Assembly (NCBI RefSeq): GCF_947507565.1
Contig: NC_089184.1
Coordinates: forward strand, 2,604,001-2,668,000
Length of the DNA: 64,000 nt
Direction: 5' to 3'
Source of the DNA: Oscarella lobularis
Lineage: Eukaryota > Porifera > Homoscleromorpha > Homosclerophorida > Oscarellidae
Numbering within the stretch: position 1 is the stretch's first letter; the number at the start of each line of letters is the position of its first letter. Below, in pieces: positions 45,569 to 57,994 of the stretch. The position numbers and the translations under genes were made by a program. The notes below the pieces were generated by a model. That model was given only the letters and a program-made list of their open reading frames with translations, had not been told where the DNA came from and ran no database searches.

Positions 45569-47407
45569 CGTTCAATTTTGATTTTAAAGTTTGCTTTTTT
45601 GTGTAATTTCGAAAGGAGCTCTTCAAAACGTGAAAGATATTTTTTAGAATTATCTCAAAAATTTCACTGTTTTTTTGTGCTGCCTTGCCCTTCTATATTA
45701 TTTGTTTTTTGTTCATTTTTGGTTGTATTTTTGATTTTATATTAATGCTGCTGGTTTGCCTCTTGCTAGTTTAATTTCATCTTAATTATACTGTATAGAG
45801 AAACGACAACTGTTTAATGCCTCAATGTATAAAGATATAACTACTCTTAATTAATTGTAAGAAGTATGGGAATGTCCTTGTTGTAACTGCTCATACAATG
45901 CATGAAAACAATCAGTCGCGTTTTTGCTTTGAAACATTCATTCATAAGTCATTAGCTTTTTTCTTAAATATCGGGACAACTTACAGCGTCTGAGATATTA
46001 CTCCTTTAATTATGATCTTCGACTGCCCGTATGTCCGGGTAGGGTAAACGGCTTTTCCAGAAAAAAGCGAGCAAAAACTGTTTACCCTACCCGGACATAC
46101 GGGCCACTGAAATTTGAAATTTTTGAGACACGCGATAAAACAGCATTTTGTTCTAACCTTTATTATTAGAAGTTACACAGAAAAATGCATTTTCTTTCGC
46201 ATTCCCCATTGCCCTTCTGCGCCTCGGAGTATGTGAAGAAGATATGAGAACAGCAATTCTTTTATTAAAATAAATTACCAAACCTAGACAACTGCAGTTA
46301 GTAAATTATTTTTTAACAAGGTGAACACCCTTTATTAAAATTTCATTTCCTTCTTAGACCTCCCCCGATTCCTAAACGAATTGCCTAACCGACACAAATA
46401 TTTTCCTCTGGCAAACCACCCTTTCTCTTGGTTCTCCCGTCCGCTAAAAATTAATTAAGCAAATTTCACTGAAAAACGACTTGATTTAAATATGATAAAT
46501 CAAGAGCAATCAAGAGCACATACTAAAAGTATGGTCAAATTATAAAGAACGACAATGTAAAATCTCCTCATCGGACAGCTGAGTCTTCCTTCTGCCACAA
46601 CAAAAGAAGAAGCAAACCAACTGACACCCAAAAAATAATCTAGGCACTTATCTGATGCTTCACAGGTAACGTGCCTCCAATGACGTAACCACTCTAACGT
46701 CTCTCCCACTCAAACAAACCACCCTATGAAACGAACATGAATTTGAACACTAGGACGTAATGAACGTTGTTAATTCCAAAGTATTCTACCTATCATAGTC
46801 CTTGCCTTGAGATGTTTTCATTCCCAAGCCCAAGTATATCAAGTAGACAGGTGAGAAATGACTTTCACGGTTTGACAGCGAGACGCTTGTGAGGAATGAA
46901 TTGGAAACGCGCCTGGCCGTGATATTAATTCAACTAGTCTAAATATAAAATAAATTCAAACTCGAAAGTAGATTATAATAACTTTAGGCAACCATTAGAT
47001 CTGCAGAAAATAGCTCTGAACACTCTTCTATTCCATCATTAGATGCCGCCTGAAGACGAGACCCTATTAATAACGTTCACAAACCGAAAGAGAGAGAAAG
47101 AATCCTCTCTTTCTCTCAGCCTACTCTCTCTCATACCTCAGATTCTTGTCTTCGTCGCTTGCAACCATTCGTAACATGTTCAATTGATCTTTAGAGGTCT
47201 ATTTGGCTTCTTCGTCGACGCCGAAGTAACGATTTCGCTGCACAATTCTGTTTAAACGATGCTTCAGCGAGAAAACACGTCGACAACGTCAAATTCGACA
47301 AAGCAATCGAACGGGCTCAATCCAGAACATTCTATATCTCCTACTTAATCTCTGGTGCACAAAGAAAGACGAACCTTTCCTGCGCGTGCGCACTCGTTGC
47401 CAGAGAA
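45569..47407. other. Spacer of the tandem array, duplicated in part
   Basis: It contains the stem-loop at 46025-46104, then sequence (about 46360-46450, TTTCTCTTGGTTCTCCCGT) that reappears at 50900-51005, and a 5' flank (47030-47260, ACGTTCACAAACCGAA and GGTCTATTTGGCTTCTTC) shared with units A and D. No exon is seen before 47408. Confidence 0.6.
46025..46104. other. Stem-loop, 27-bp stem, copy 1
   Basis: The arm at 46025-46051 (GCCCGTATGTCCGGGTAGGG onward) pairs with 46078-46104 with a single weak position, around a 26-base loop. It lies about 460 bp after the unit B stop codon. The homologous hairpin follows unit C at 50643-50722. Confidence 0.85.
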
Positions 47408-50358
47408 ATGGAGTGGCTTCGTCAAATCTATGGTCAAATACTTCAAAAAAACGACTCCCCGTACGACGACTCGCAAACTATCGCACCCGAGAAGCGGTAT
47501 TCTCTTGAATGCGCGTTGGTCGACGATGATCTTCATGTCTTCGGTGGCCGCGATGGATCAAAATACTTTCCCCGCAATAAAATCTTTGTGATGAATGTTC
47601 GAAGAGCGGAAAAGAAATGGATCCGTCGATTGACTCGAGGTCGAATGATTCCTCCACCTTGTAGGGGAGCACGATGTGTTGTCATCAACAAGATGATCTA
47701 CTCATACGGGGGAAGAACAGAAGAGGGTCGTTCCCTGGGAATCGTTTATCGTCTCGATCCGAAGAAAATGGAATGGATCGAAGTAACGACGCCTATATAT
47801 ATCATAGGAGGAAAGAAACCGCACGAGCGCTCCGAATGCTGTTTGTGTGCGATTGGATCAAGAATGATCATGTTTGGGGGATGGAGCGAAAAGAATATTC
47901 CTCGTCATCAACTCCAGTCTGGGGCAACTCAGGATAAATACAAATGGAGTAATGATATTTATGAATTTCGACTTGAAGAGAGAAATGAAAAAGGTGACTC
48001 GATTTAAGATCAATTTGATAATAATTTGAAATATAAACTAGGAATGTGGTTGGATTTGAAATTAAGTGGAACACGACCAAAACCACTTGTTTTCGCTGCC
48101 ATGGCAACCATTGACGAGCATCGATTATTACTTCATGGAAGGGACGCGGAGAATGAATCGCACTCTATTTTTATAAATTTAAATCGCAAAGTAAACCTGC
48201 GTAGTTAATTAAATACTAAATATGTTAACAATATTTTTAGTTTTGGACTATCATTGATTTCAATGTGAAACCATCACCAAGACAGTACCATGCAATTTGT
48301 CAATTAGCGACGGAAGGATTAGAAGACGAATCAATTTGTCTTCTCGTTGGTGGTCACCTGGTCGACAAAACAAATTCTGACTATGTTTATGTTCTGGATT
48401 GTGCCCATTTCAAAGCATATCAGGTTGTTATAATTTTACTTTTATTGAATTTTTAATTATTATTTGTAAAGATGCACGTCCATACAAAATTGGGAGGAGT
48501 TGTTTGTCACACATGTCATTGTGTGCAGAACGAAGACAAGACTACTGACGTCATTGTCTGTGGTGGTGTCAATTGGGATTTGTCATATAGGCCTATGCCT
48601 ATTTTAAGCTGCTTTTGTCTTGGTAAATAAACTGTTATCGACTTAGTGAAGTTGAATAAATAATGTTTTGCAGACGTGAAGAACGAACCGTACATAAAAA
48701 TTAAACGAGAAATTCTCTCGTCGAGACGGGAGTCAGTTCGAACAGCAACTTCATCTCCGGGTCTTTCACTTCCAAGTGACAGAGAAGATATTGAAATGAT
48801 GCAACGCGAGCTAGAGCATTTGCGACGAAGGTGCTCTGAATTGACCAAAGAAAAATCGTCTCTCAGGTTATATATTATGTTGTATACTATTGTAAAGTAT
48901 AACGTAACTTTTTGTTGTTCAGAAATGAACTGGTGTCTGCCCAAAGTCTCCTGCAAAATGAAATCACTCAAATTAGGTTAGTTAATTTTGTAAATATTTT
49001 TAATTTTTGTTTTCACTGTTTAATTTGAATCATGTTGTGGATTTTGTTGCTTTCAGAGAAGAACTGACCTCTTCTCATTGCCTTGTTGAGCGCAAAGACG
49101 GGGAAATTGCACAGATCAGGTTATTTATTGAAAGTAACAAATAAATTTAGTTTCAGCTTTTAATTATAGGCAAGAATTGGCGTCTGTTCAAAGAGAAGCA
49201 TCTATTGCTCAGCGTCGTAAAGACGAGCAAATTTCTTCCATCAGGTTCCAAAGAGAAATACATAGTATAACTTTAAAAATTTTCTTCTTTGCAGGGAGGA
49301 ACTGACGTCAGTGCAACGCCACCGTAGTGTTTCATTGACACGCTGCGAAATCCTTGAAGCATCTCGTGACAAGATGAAGCGAAGCCTCGACGAGTTCACT
49401 GACGTGTTGAACCTTAGTCCTGACGAAGTTCACCTGTCAAGCCAAAACCTCGGTTCAGGATCTTTTGCAGGTGAATGTCATAAATAGTTATTTATTTAAA
49501 TTTAATTTTTATTGCGTATATCACTAAGGCGTTTCCGTGGGTCAATGGCGCGGAATGAGAGTCGCTGTGAAGAAAATCCACGACCTCATTACAAGTCAAC
49601 GCAACGTGGCAATGTTTCGACGAGAAGTGCTCGTATGCAGTCGTCTCCATCATCCCAGTATAATGGTCGTATGTGGAGCGGTCATAACCGAAGGATCTCC
49701 TCTCCAAATCGTCATGGAATTACTCGAAGGATCCGTCAGTGAAGTCATCGACGCCGCCCACGCATCTGGATCCTATTTCACCAATTACGAGCAGCTGTCT
49801 ATTGCCATGGATATGACGTCTGGTATATCGTATCTTCATCAGATTCGTCCTCGACCCTACGTCCACGGCGACATTCGCCCGTCAAATGTTCTCGTCACGA
49901 GAGATATGAAGGTAAAAGTGGGTGACTTGGGAGCGGCTCATATGATCGAGAGTTCTTTGTCCGCTGGTCCAATGAGCCCTCCTTATCTCGCTCCAGAAAG
50001 GTTGCCTGAGTCTAGCAGTCCTGCCACTTCGAGCACGTTGAATAGTGACGTGTACAGCGTGGGCGTGTCATTACTTGAGATCTTCACGGGTGTGGGTCCT
50101 ATTCCAGAGGAGAGAGAGACTCAGCTTGATGCTCTTGCTAGTCGTCCTGATTTATTCATGCTTTGCTCTTGCTTGATTGGTCGTAATCCCGCCAATCGAA
50201 TGTCAGCACAAAGGTGCTTCGAAACGCTAAAAGTTAATTTTGTCGAACATGAAAGGCGTTTGACAGCTGAAAAAATTCTCACAGCAAAGCGAATAGTTAG
50301 TGGCGTTTTTGAGGGAGACACTCATAAGGTCATTCTCCAAAAAATATCAATCGATTGA
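47408..50358 (+). CDS. Unit C: Kelch-coiled coil-TKL-like kinase
   Basis: Kelch exon 1 (47408-47993) has LHVFGGRDGS, IYSYGGRT and MIMFGGWS; exons 2-4 add LLVGGHL and VIVCGGVN. The coiled coil starts at about 48675 (MMQRELEHLRRRCSELTKEK) and continues through small exons (49057, 49170). The linker exon (49295-49470) ends LGSGSFA. The kinase exon (49529-50358) has the Gly loop completed across the splice (GVSVGQWRG), VAVKKI, YVHGDIRPSNV, GDLGAAHM and LAPERLP. Lys, catalytic Asp, Asn and Mg-binding Asp are present, so activity is plausible despite HGD and DLG. A 12-base insertion adds four residues before GGKKPHER. Confidence 0.75.
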
Positions 50359-51876
50359 ACGTTTATCTGTGCTTTGTTCCCTGTTTTTGATGTTTCTCCG
50401 CATTTCTCTAGACTTTTATATTTGTAGTTTTAGTACTTGTTTGACGAAAATACTTTTTAACATAACGTTATTTCGTATTTCTCTGTTTATGAGTACTCTT
50501 TCTCGACGGAAAATGACTTTGTTGATTATTTGTAACTGTTATTTTTTCTAAACAAATTCCAACCTCTTGGCTTCGTTAATTAATTAACTAGACTCGAGGG
50601 AATTTACTGACACTGGGAGAACATGTGTGCCTTTAGTTGGGAGCCCGTATATCGGGGAAGGGTAAACCGCTTTTGAAGAAAAACACGAGAAAAACCGTTT
50701 ACCCTACCCCGACATGTAGGCCACCAAAGATTGATAATATTAATGCTATGTTGTAACACGCGAAAGAACAGCAATTCGCTAAAACTTTAATTATTAATAA
50801 ATTACCAAAACTAGACAACTAAAATCTGTTGAATATTTCTCAACAAGTACCGCCAGCAAAGCACACATAAAATTTCAATCTTGTCGTATCCTTCCTTAGA
50901 CCTCCGCCTCATTCCTAAACAAATTACCTAACCAATATAATTTTTTTTCTTAGAATTCTGGCCAACTACCCTTTCTCTTGGTTCTCCCGTTCACCAACAA
51001 TTAGGCATCTCTAATTAAAAATGATTCGATTTGAATACAGTACCGTATAGCCCAATTAAAAAAACGACCATGTAAAAGTACTCGTCGCACCGCTGAGCAA
51101 CAAAAGAAGCAAAGCCACTAACATCCAAAGAATAACTTAGGCACTTATCCTCTTCATTCCCACTCAAAACACACTACCCAATAAATCGAGCACGGATTTA
51201 AGCTAGAACCTGGAAAATTCCAAAGTATCTCACCTATCATAAACCTTGCCTTTGAAATGCTTTCATTCCCAATCATTTCCCAAGTATATAAAGAAGATAT
51301 AGGAACTCGGGTGGCGATGTGTCACAGCTTGTGAGGAAGGGCTTTCACGGCCGGACAGCGTAACGCTTGTAAGGAATAAATTTGGAGACGCTTACGGCCG
51401 TGAAAGTGATTCAAATGGTCTAAATATGAAAATCAAATCAAACTCTGAAAAAGATTATTAATTTTAGAGAACCCTATTATCAGCCAAAATTTCTGCTAAT
51501 CCATCATTGTATGCCGCCTGAAGACAAGACCCTATTAATAACGTTCACAAACCGAATAAGAGAGAAAGGGGCCCCTCCTTTCTTTCTCTCTTTCTACTCT
51601 CTCTCATACCTCAGTTTCTTGTCTTCGTCGCTCGCCACCATTCGTAAGTTGCCCAATTGATCTTTAGCGGTCTATTTGGCTTCTTCGTCGACGCCGAATC
51701 TAACGATTTCGCTGCACAATTCTGTTTCCACGAGAAAAATTGATTCACCGAGAAAACACGTCGAAAATCGAGACGATTTGTGTCTTATTCGACGATGCAA
51801 TCGAACGGGCTCAATGCAGAACATTCTGTGCAACACACGAAATCTCTACTGCGCGTGCTCACTGGCTCCCAGAGAA
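50359..51876. other. Spacer of the tandem array
   Basis: Counterpart of 45569-47407: stem-loop at 50643-50722, shared block at 50900-51005, and shared 5' flank at 51530-51700. No exon is recognised. Confidence 0.6.
50643..50722. other. Stem-loop, copy 2
   Basis: GCCCGTATATCGGGGAAGGG onward pairs with ACCCTACCCCGACATGTAGG. Compared with copy 1, one C-G pair in TCCGGG has become G-C in TCGGGG on both arms. The hairpin is less perfect than copy 1 (three to four mismatches). It lies about 285 bp after the unit C stop. Confidence 0.75.
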
Positions 51877-54800
51877 ATGGCGCGGCTTCTTCGCAAAAAC
51901 GACTCCCCCGCAGACGACTCTCAAACCATCGCACCCGAGAAACGGTTTCATAATGAATGCGCGTTGGTCGACGATCACCTTCACGTCTTCGGTGGCTTCG
52001 ATGGATCAAAATACTTTTCCCGCAATGAAATCTTTGTGATGAATGTTCGAAGAGCGGAAAAGAAGTGGATCCGTCGACTGACTCGAGGTCGAACGATTCC
52101 TCCACCTTGTAGGGGAGCACGATGTGTCGTCATCGACAAGATGATCTACTCATACGGGGGAGAGACAGAAAAGGGTCTCTTCCTGGGAATCGTTTATCGT
52201 CTCGATCCGAAGAAAATGGAATGGATCGAAGTAGCGACGCCTATCGGAGGAAAGAAACCGCACGAACGCTCATTATGCTGTTTGTTTGCGATTGGATCAA
52301 GAATGATCATGTTTGGGGGAGAGAGCGAAAAGAAGATTCCTCGTGATCAAATCCAGTCTGAGGCAACTCAGGATAAATACGATTGGAGTAATGATATTTA
52401 TGAATTTCAACTTGAAAAAGGAAATGAAAAAGGTGACTCGATTTAATATCAATTTGATAGTAATTTGAAATATAAACTAGGAATGTGGTTGGATTTGGAA
52501 TTAAGTGGAACACGACCAAAACCACTTGTTGTCGCTGCCAAGGCAACCATTGACGAGCATCGAGCATTACTTCTTGGAACGGACGTGGAGAATGAATCTC
52601 ACTCTATTTTAGTAGATTTAAATTGCAAAGTAAACCGGCGTATTTAAATAATAAATATGTTTAGCAATATTTTTAGTTGTGGACAATCATTGATTTCAAT
52701 GTGAAACCATCACCAAGACATGGCCATACAATTTGTCAATTAGTGACAGAAGGATTAGAAGAAGAATCGATTTTTCTTCTCGTTGGTGGTCACATGGTTT
52801 TCGAAACAAATTCTGACTATGTTTGCGTTCTTGATTGTGGCAGTTCCAAAGCATATCAGGTTGTTATAATTTTACTTTTATTTATTTTTTAATGATTTTT
52901 TGTAAAGATGGACGTCGATCCACAATTCGGAAAAGTTATGTTTCACACATGTCATTGTGTGCAGAACGAATACAAGATTACAGACGTCATTGTCTGTGGT
53001 GGTATCAATTGGGATTGGTCATATAGGTCTATTCTAAGCTGCTTTTGTCTTGGTAAAGAAATTTTAATTCACTTATGGACGTTTAATGAATCATGTTTTG
53101 CAGACGTGAAGAACGAGCCGTACATGAAAATTAAACGAGAAATTCTCTTGTCGAGACCGGCGTCAGTTCGTGCAGCAACTTCATCTCCGCGTCTTTCACT
53201 TCCAAGTGACAGAGAAGATAGTGAAATGATGCAACGCGAGCTAGAGCATTTGCGGCCAAGCTGCTCTAAATTGACCGAAGAAAAATCGTCTATCAGGTTA
53301 TATGTTATGTTGTATACTATTGTAAAGTTTAACATAATTATTTTGTCTTTCAGAAATGAACTGGTCTCTGCCCAAGCTCTCCTGCAAAAAGAAATCACTC
53401 TGATTAGGTTAGTTGATTTTGTAAATATTGTTGATCTTTGTTTTCACTATTTAATTTCAATCTGAACGTAAATTTTTTGCTTTTAGAGAAGAACTGACCT
53501 CTTCTCATCGTCTTGTTGAGCGCAAAGACGGAGAAATTGCACAGATCAGGTTTTTTATTGAAAGTATTAATTAAATGAATTTTGTTTCAGCTTTTAATTA
53601 TAGGCAAGAATTGGCGTCTGTTCAAAGAGAAGCATTTATTGCTCAACGTCGTCTTGAACAGGAGAAAGACCAGCAGATTTCTTCCATTCAGTAGTCACGA
53701 AAATAGGTTCTGCCAATAGTGTATATATTTATTGTTTTAGACAGGAATTGGCCACGTCTCAACGGCTTGCACAGGGTAAAGATGGAGTAATTACTCGCAT
53801 AAGGTCATTGGAAATGATTTCTAATAATTAAAATAATAATTTTTTATATTTTTTGAACAGGGAGGAACTCGCGTCATGTCAACGATTTTAGAGTGAAAAG
53901 ATGCAGAAATTTGTCTTATGAGGTATACAAAACAACGTCGTCTTGAACAGCAAAATCACTTTCATCAAAGTGAATATATATTTGAATTTTTTTCATTTTC
54001 TTTAGGGATGAACTAGCGACAGTGCAGCGTCACCATAGTGTTGCATTGACACGCTGCCAAACTCTGGAGGCATCTCGCAACGAAATGAAACGACGCCTTG
54101 AAGAATTCACTGACGTATTGAACATCAGCGAAGATGAAGTACACCTGACTGGCCAAAAAGTGGGAACAGGAGGATTTGCAAGTAAGAAATAAAATCATAA
54201 AATTTCAGTTAAAATTGTGTATTATATTTCACTCAGGCGTTTTCGTGGGCCGTTGGCGCGGAATGACAGTCGCAGTCAAAAAAATCCACGACCTGATCAC
54301 GAATCAACGCAACGTGGCATTATTCGAACAAGAAGTCCTCGTCTGCAGTCGACTTCATCATCCCAACATCATGACCGTTTGCGGAGCGGTGATGGCGGAA
54401 GGAATTCCTCTCCAAATGGTCATGGAATTACTCGAGGGATCAGTGAGCGAAGTCATCGACGCAGCTCACACTACCGGCTCTTATCTGACAATTTACGAGC
54501 AATTGTCTATTTCCATTGATATGACGTCAGGTATTTCATATCTTCATCAGATTTGTCCGCGTCCCTACGTCCACGGTGACGTCCGCCCGTCTAATATCCT
54601 CGTCACAAGAGATATGAAAGTCAAAGTGGGCGACTTGGGAACGGCTCATCTGATTGAGAGTTCTCTGTCTGCTGGCCCTGTCAGTCAGCAATATCTCGCT
54701 CCGGAAAGGTCACCGCGTTCTGACGGCACTGCCACTTCGAGCTCGTTGCCCAGCGATGTGTACAGTGTTGGCGTTTCTTTGATAGAGATCTTCACCGGGG

Positions 54801-55063
54801 TGGGTCCCATTCCTGAAGTGAGGCAGACTCAATTAGACGCTGTCGCTAATCGTCCTAATCTTTTAATGCTATGCTCTCGTTTGATTGATGATGACCCTAA
54901 CAATAGACCCTCAGCGCAAGAATGCTTTGATGCGCTGAAGAATGAGTTTAGTGACAGTCAAAGTCGTTTGTCAGCGCTTGGGCTGTTTCCAACGCTGCGA
55001 CTGGTGAAGGGAGTTTTTGGAAGAGACAGTCACAAAGTCGTACTGTCAGGTTCTTTTTATTAA
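51877..55063 (+). CDS. Unit D: Kelch-coiled coil-TKL-like kinase
   Basis: The start is the ATG at 51877 (MARLLRKNDSPADDSQTIAP), aligned with units A and C. Exon 1 ends at 52432. Kelch motifs are LHVFGGFDGS, IYSYGGET, MIMFGGES, LLVGGHM and VIVCGGIN. Coiled-coil exons run from 53103 to about 54007. The linker ends VGTGGFA, and the kinase exon is 54238-55063 (VFVGRWRG, VAVKKI, YVHGDVRPSNI, GDLGTAHL, LAPERSP, DVYSVGVSLIEIFTG). One potential small exon near 53860 (ELASCQRF) contains a stop and is probably skipped or dead. It shares about 80% or more with unit C by eye. Confidence 0.75.
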
Positions 55064-55377
55064 TAACTCCAATTTCTGCGTTGTTTTTCGGGCTTGGCAG
55101 CTTGTTTTCATCAATTATTTTTGACATGTATTTTTTGATATTGTACAATGATTGCATGTCCTCTAAAAATTCATATCCAATCTTCTAGAAAAAGGCGGTG
55201 CTGGTAGCTTGATCGAGGCTTTGCGTCCGTTTGAAAATCTTCCTTTTCGAGCAATTAGTTGAATTATATATAGGAAGTTACCTACATCATAGATAGAAAA
55301 TAGAGATTCTCTATCTATGCCTACATTTTGTTTGCGATCGCGCATTATTGTTGCTAGGCACGTGACTGTTTACAACA

Positions 55378-57433
55378 TGGCGACGACAAGACGATCTCCG
55401 ATCTTACTGTATCGCGGAGAAACACTAGCGGATCAACGGTATCGAAATCAATAAGTTCTCCGGGACCACAACGCAAATACTTTCCAGGGAGATCGCCTCG
55501 CCATGCAGTTACCGCCCGCGCCCGATCCTAGATCCTCGACCTAAACAAGCATCCAGCTACAAAAAAAGAGTCACTGAGAGCGCTAGCCGGCCGCTACGAG
55601 CCAGTAAAAGCGACTACGCCATACAGTACAGGTAGTCGCTTCGATTACGTCCCTTCTTCCACACCAAGAATTAGCTCTCAGAGATTAGATGCAAGCCAGA
55701 TTTATACAGGCTCTGATTATAGTCGCAGCTCTCTTCGACGATCGAATAGCATCGAATCAATTCCATCTCATGTGACTGTAACTCGTTCGCGTTCGAATTC
55801 GTCAAAAGACGATTTTCTACTGCGAGAAACGAAACTCGCGTCATTATCAAGACAAAAAATCGTCTTGGGACGAGATCGTGATTATTCTACGATGACGCGA
55901 CGAAAATCAAATTTCGAGACGTTTTTTTGTCGAAAGAGTCTCCTGGTTCTTCGTAATTTGGGACATACGGTGAGCTCAATTTTTCTCGCAATTGTTTTCT
56001 CAGTGTTTTATGAATTCGATGCTTCAGTGTTTGAGTCAAACGCGACTTCTAACCGACTTCTTTGTCTCGGATAAGTATGAGACGAAATTGAATAAGAAAA
56101 GTCACATGAAAGGGCGGTTATAGTGAGAGGCAAGAAACTTTTTTCTTAATTGAATACCTTCACGTGATTTGAAATTAATCTTTAGCCTATGCTGATCTTG
56201 TGAAACGCATGTGGAGTGAGAATGAGAGCAGTCTCTTGTCGCCGACAGAATTCAAAAGTCAAATTCAAAGATTTGCGCCGAGATTTGTAGGATATAGGTA
56301 TGGAAACAGATTGATACATTGGCTATTGAAATAATAATGTCATACAGTCAACAAGAATTGAAGACGCTCAAGATTTTCTGCGATTTTTACTCTACGGTCT
56401 CCATGGCGACTTGAGAAATGATTCTAAATCAGCAAACGAATCGGTGGCGTAAGTAAAAATAGTAATCCTATTTAATCATATTTAAATTAGTATTTTAGAA
56501 GAAATTCGAGTGATTCTGATTTGGCTTCAGAGAAATGTCATGCACGTGAAAATAGCAGAATAGCTGGTAAGAAAAGAAGTAGAGTATGAATTTTTTGAAA
56601 TAGTTTTTACCCTGGAGACCAATCGATTACGTATGGTCCTTTCTCTTCCCATTCCACGTAGGGTATGACGGGAAGGAAAAGAAATAACCGATACATAGAA
56701 GCAATCTTCATCTTCCTCTTCTTCGTATAATCGTTTGGGATTTTCCACGTCACTGGACCTAGCAGATTTTTTTGAATTGTTCACGAAACCGGAAACGTTG
56801 GACGGAGACAACAGTCCCACCGTAAGACAACTGCGTATCTGTAGAAATACTCCATTTCAATTACTTCCTTTCTAGTTTTGTAGTAAATGTAATAAGAAGC
56901 GTAGGTGTACAAAGAGTCTTACATTAAGCAAACTTTCTCCAATACTTGTTATACGTAAGTCATTCATCATAATAAATACTTATGTCTCAGGTTTCGAATG
57001 TAGATCTAAAGATATTTGGTGGGCTGAGGTACCGTGCTAAAATTTCCGACGTCCTAAACTTTCCTGTGGAACGTGAACTAAATTTGGACTTCGGACCCTT
57101 TTCTCAATTCAAATTTTCGCACAAAAGGTCATTCATATAATTAAAAAATAATCACAAAAGGTATTGATTTTTCTTTTCTTAGGTGGTGAGTGTCTCTATA
57201 AGTTACATGCAGTTTCTAATCACACGGGAAGTATATTCGGGGATCATTGCACGGCCACGTGCAAGCATTACGTCACAGGTGAATGGTATCTTTTTAATGA
57301 CTATAGGTAATAACTCAAACACTTATATACATGTACCTAAACTAAGAAATGTTCTAGCGTCAGGCCAGTGAACTCAAGTTCCGTAAGAGGATCGCAGTGC
57401 TATGTTCGTTTCTATGAGAAATGTCAGTTCTAA
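55378..57433 (+). pseudogene. USP2-like deubiquitinase, near-complete but probably broken
   Basis: The N-terminal part (55378-55969) ends LVLRNLGHT. The next exon (56004) supplies CFMNSMLQCLSQTRLLTDFF, the Cys box. YADLVKRMWSENESSLLSPT, RFAPRFVGYSQQ, DAQDFLRFLLYGLHGDL, LADFFELFTKPETLDG, FCSKCNKKRRCTKSLTL, KLHAVSNHTGSIFGDHCTAT (His box) and SSVRGSQCYVRFYEK follow in USP order over about eight exons. It cleaves ubiquitin if active. Between SQQ and DAQDF a 5-base duplication (GAATT) breaks the frame, and the N-terminal part has small insertions relative to the fragment at 42874. It may instead be intact with sequencing errors. Confidence 0.7.
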
Positions 57434-57589
57434 AGTCATACACACAGTGACGACACATAGGAGACGTCACAGTTGGTCACGTGCTTTTGCACGCCGGATT
57501 GATGGCGTTCGCCGTTTCTACGCCAAATTCGTCACTGCGCGTTTTGAATTACAGTGAAAGTGTATAGTCACTTTTGATGCCTGTTCTCA

Positions 57590-57990
57590 TTAGTCGATTC
57601 TCTATGATTCCTTCTAAGATTTGCCTCTTTCCATTCCACGTTGGCCCAATGGGTACTGTAAGACGGGAAGAAAAGTAAAGACTATTTATAGTAGCGTCTT
57701 TCTTCTTGGTATGACTTTTTGGATTTCTACGTCACTAGATTCTTTTTTGGCGGATCGTTTGGAATTGTTCACAGAATAGGAAACGTTGGATGGATAAATT
57801 ATATAGAGTTGATAATCACTCGGAAAGTACATATATGTTCGGAGACACAGATAACTGGTTTCTATTCCTCCATTACTCCAGGTATATAACTGAAACATTT
57901 ATGTATGTAAACTAAGAAATGTTTTACGGGACTCAAGTTCTGTAAAAGGATCGCAGTGCTACATTCTTTTCTTATGACATGCAAGAGCCC
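57590..57990 (+). pseudogene. Rearranged 3' fragment of the USP2-like gene
   Basis: LFTE-x-ETLDG-like sequence (about 57760-57790) is joined directly to VDNHSESTYMFGDTDNWFLF (His-box counterpart, His lost) and then SSVKGSQCYILF. These match three separate exons of the gene just upstream. The spacer after it (57995-58135) also matches 57446-57560, so the 3' part and its flank were duplicated in tandem. Confidence 0.65.
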
Positions 57991-57994
57991 TAAA

